Both the position numbers and the translations under genes were made by a program. From Galaxea fascicularis (Eukaryota; Cnidaria; Anthozoa; Scleractinia; Euphylliidae), in assembly GCA_948470475.1 (NCBI GenBank), contig OX419335.1, forward strand, positions 36,594,297-36,658,296: 64,000 bases of DNA, in the 5' to 3' direction. The notes beneath the pieces were generated by a model. It was given only the letters and a program-made list of their open reading frames with translations, was not told where the DNA came from and ran no database searches. Shown piece after piece: positions 62,701 to 64,000 of this stretch. Numbering within the stretch: the first letter of the stretch is position 1; every line of letters starts with the position of its first letter.

Positions 62701-63278
62701 ATGGTCCGTCCCTGCCTAATATAATTTCTTTCGCCTGCGTATTTTACAAATTCCAGCCAATGGGAGCTTGGCATAAATTTGGTGAACGACCTAGCTTAGT
62801 ACAATTTAGGTCGGTTCAAACCAATTTTGGGTGTGTTGATGAAAGGCCTTCTGACTTAGGATTTTAACACCCCGGTTTTTTAATAACTCCTCCCTACTAT
62901 CTGACACCAGGATTAGCCTAACTCCTTTGCTGATGTATTTTTCACTTGTTTGCAGGGTTTACAATTACCGACGCTGAAAGCCATCTAGGACATCACAATG
63001 GAGATACCAAGCCTAAACGCATGCGCACATCCTTCAAGCATCATCAACTTAGAGCAATGAAAGCGTACTTTGCAATGAACCACAACCCCGACGCGAAGGA
63101 CTTGAAACAACTCTCACAAAAAACCGGCCTTTCGAAACGAGTTTTACAGGTGTGGTTTCAGAACGCTCGCGCGAAGTACCGCCGGACAGTATGCAATCCG
63201 CAGGCTCAGGATTTGTCACCCGAATCTCAAGACCCGGCCTCTCCAGTTAGCGCGATTTTAGAGGCAGGGATCGTGTGA
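56788..63278 (+). CDS. Lhx2/9: LIM-homeobox transcription factor, Lhx2/9 (apterous) family
   Basis: Nuclear transcription factor of the apterous group (neural and sensory patterning in relatives). Coding exons: 56788-56999 (LIM1), 60189-60493 (LIM2 and linker), 62956-63278 (homeodomain, TGA). Phases 2 and 1 agree; 279 aa. LIM1 begins FCAGCGGRIVDRFYLMAVDR with CxxC-x17-HxxC-xx-CxxC...CxxD. The exon 1-2 join gives EDYYKRFSVKKCASC, the Lhx2/9 signature. LIM2 contains ELVMRAREHVYHISCFACDR and ATGEYFGMRG. The homeodomain (192-251) has KRMRTSFKHHQLRAMKAYFA, NPDAKDLKQL and VLQVWFQNARAKYRR, diagnostic of Lhx2/9. The linker holds a basic GRPRKKK nuclear-localisation-like patch. It is shorter than human LHX2. 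The start is MPSADQLSLDEK, three bases after an acceptor (attcttag), so at least one 5' non-coding exon lies upstream. Confidence 0.94.
57575..57785. mobile_element. MITE with GAGGGTTCCCTATAC ends, 6-bp TSD and CACGAATCACG array
   Basis: GAGGGTTCCCTATAC at the left and GTATAGGGGACCCTC at the right (one mismatch) bound 211 bases, with TTCTAA directly repeated outside (57569-57574, 57786-57791). The interior is an irregular array of TCACGTTTCACGA / TCACGAATCACGA units separated by A-rich spacers. It sits in intron 1 of Lhx2/9. Other than this element, intron 1 (57000-60188) shows nothing I recognise. Confidence 0.8.
59209..59232 (+). repeat. G-rich tract, G-quadruplex-capable
   Basis: GGGGGTGGGGGGGGGGAAAGGGG in intron 1 of Lhx2/9, sense strand. 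It has quadruplex potential in the nascent transcript; otherwise low complexity. Confidence 0.6.
60494..61879 (+). other. 5' part of Lhx2/9 intron 2
   Basis: No coding features recognised; the open frame running on from the LIM2 exon stops within 7 codons of the donor. The rest of the intron holds the GATCG element and a SINE, listed separately. Confidence 0.5.
61880..62190. mobile_element. Diverged copy of the GATCG-palindrome MITE
   Basis: Inverse-orientation copy of the element at 25424-25758. It shares CGCCGAAAAACGGGTTCAGC, GCGATCATATGGAAAGGCCT, TTGGTCTGCC, CTGAGATAGAAAAAATTCTA and the closing GCAACTGCAACGATCGTGGC. The ends are more degraded than in the other copy. It lies in intron 2 of Lhx2/9. 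Confidence 0.75.
62263..62553 (-). mobile_element. tRNA-derived SINE
   Basis: On the minus strand the 5' end reads GGGAGGCAGGATGGCCGAGC, giving an A box (TGGCCGAGCCGG). About 30 bases later comes a B box (GGGTTCAAATCCC), with a tRNA-like fold of Leu/Ser type. A tRNA-unrelated body of some 200 bases follows (CTAGCTGGTGTTCTGGGTAA onwards), ending in a simple tail (TTTTATTATTGTTATTTG). The tRNA part has degenerate stems and is joined to the body, so this is a SINE, not a tRNA gene. It lies in intron 2 of Lhx2/9 in antisense orientation. Confidence 0.75.
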
Positions 63279-64000
63279 CGTATCCAGTAATTTGTATACT
63301 GGCTTATGATTTAAAACAGATGTCTCTAGCCATACACAACGGAGGTGCACATCACAAAGGACTGATTAGAGGCGTTACCATTCAAAGCGTGGCGCAGTAA
63401 TTGCCTATGAACATGCCGTGATTTGATTTGGTTTGTCTTCCCATTGCTTATAAAACGGCGCCAGAATTTTGCTTCCCAGGAACAGAACTTGGTAAAGCCG
63501 AAGCAAGGGAACAGGAATTCTTTTCAACACTCTTGAATGAAACTGACTGCCTTTTTTTTTAAGTCATATACAAGCGCTCATTAGACATAGGGGCATTTGT
63601 ATTTGGATGCTTCAAGAGGAAATGCAAGTAAATTTAACATCAGGAAATATTCAAGTTATGATGCCTTTGAAAAAAACGTCCTGCTGAATGCTAATTAAAC
63701 CTTAACATGCCACACTGAACTCCGTATTAACTTTCACTTCCAAGATTCACCGCAACAGAAATTATGCGAAATAGTTTTGTTAGAAATAACTGCGCTTTAA
63801 GTTCTCCATTCAAGTGGTCTCAGTTTAGAGTGTTTTACATAGCGTTAAAAACCAAACAACTCAAGATTTAGTTAAAGGTGCAAAGACTTAAACTTTATTG
63901 TGCTTCAACAAACCAGACGATTGGGAATGTATATTAAATGACAGTGAAGATATGAAATGATATATTGATCCCAGTTGGGATTAATGAATGAAAATGTAAG
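63279..64000 (+). other. 3' flank of Lhx2/9
   Basis: Probably the 3' UTR and beyond. No gene is recognised and no canonical AATAAA is obvious. Confidence 0.4.

Overview
The window is animal nuclear DNA, AT-rich, with spliced genes, long introns and many small DNA-transposon derivatives. Two LIM-homeobox genes of bilaterian/cnidarian type, together with the repeat style, suggest an anthozoan cnidarian (coral or sea anemone); the species is inferred, not shown.

Layout. (1) About 2.76-9.75 kb, minus strand: a complete four-exon LIM-homeobox gene of the Arrowhead/Lhx6/8 family, with a possible alternative first exon at 10.1 kb. (2) About 10.1-26.3 kb: no intact gene; hairpin and TIR elements and one orphan exon-like fragment. 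(3) 26.38-44.38 kb, minus strand: an eight-exon FAD-linked (berberine-bridge-like) oxidoreductase that appears to lack the usual Gly-Gly-Gly-His FAD-attachment loop. (4) 30.72-41.93 kb, inside intron 3 of that gene: an 11.2-kb DNA transposon with terminal inverted repeats, subterminal repeat arrays and two intact divergent spliced genes. On the plus strand is a 915-aa CACTA/Tnp2-like transposase in ten exons. On the minus strand is a 621-aa BEN-domain protein in six exons. (5) 44.74-46.76 kb, plus strand: a three-exon C1orf53 (DUF5522) homologue, divergent from the oxidoreductase. (6) About 46.8-56.8 kb: mostly unexplained non-coding DNA plus MITEs. (7) 56.79-63.28 kb, plus strand: a three-exon Lhx2/9 (apterous) LIM-homeobox gene with a MITE, a tRNA-derived SINE and a second copy of a palindromic element in its introns.

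How it fits together. The two LIM-homeobox genes point away from each other, about 47 kb apart, and share the position and phase of two introns, which fits an ancient tandem duplication. Human LHX2 and LHX6 both lie at 9q33, and human C1orf53 lies beside LHX9 at 1q31, so the window looks like an old linkage group (Lhx6/8 - C1orf53 - Lhx2/9). The transposon invaded an intron of a bystander gene without touching its exons. It is the least ordinary item here: an apparently complete autonomous element whose second gene encodes a putative BEN-type DNA-binding protein, and whose ends carry arrays of a palindrome-like ATATCTG motif.

Exon boundaries were assigned by eye from GT/AG sites, reading-frame phase and family similarity. 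Every junction in the five main models is phase-consistent, but none has transcript support.
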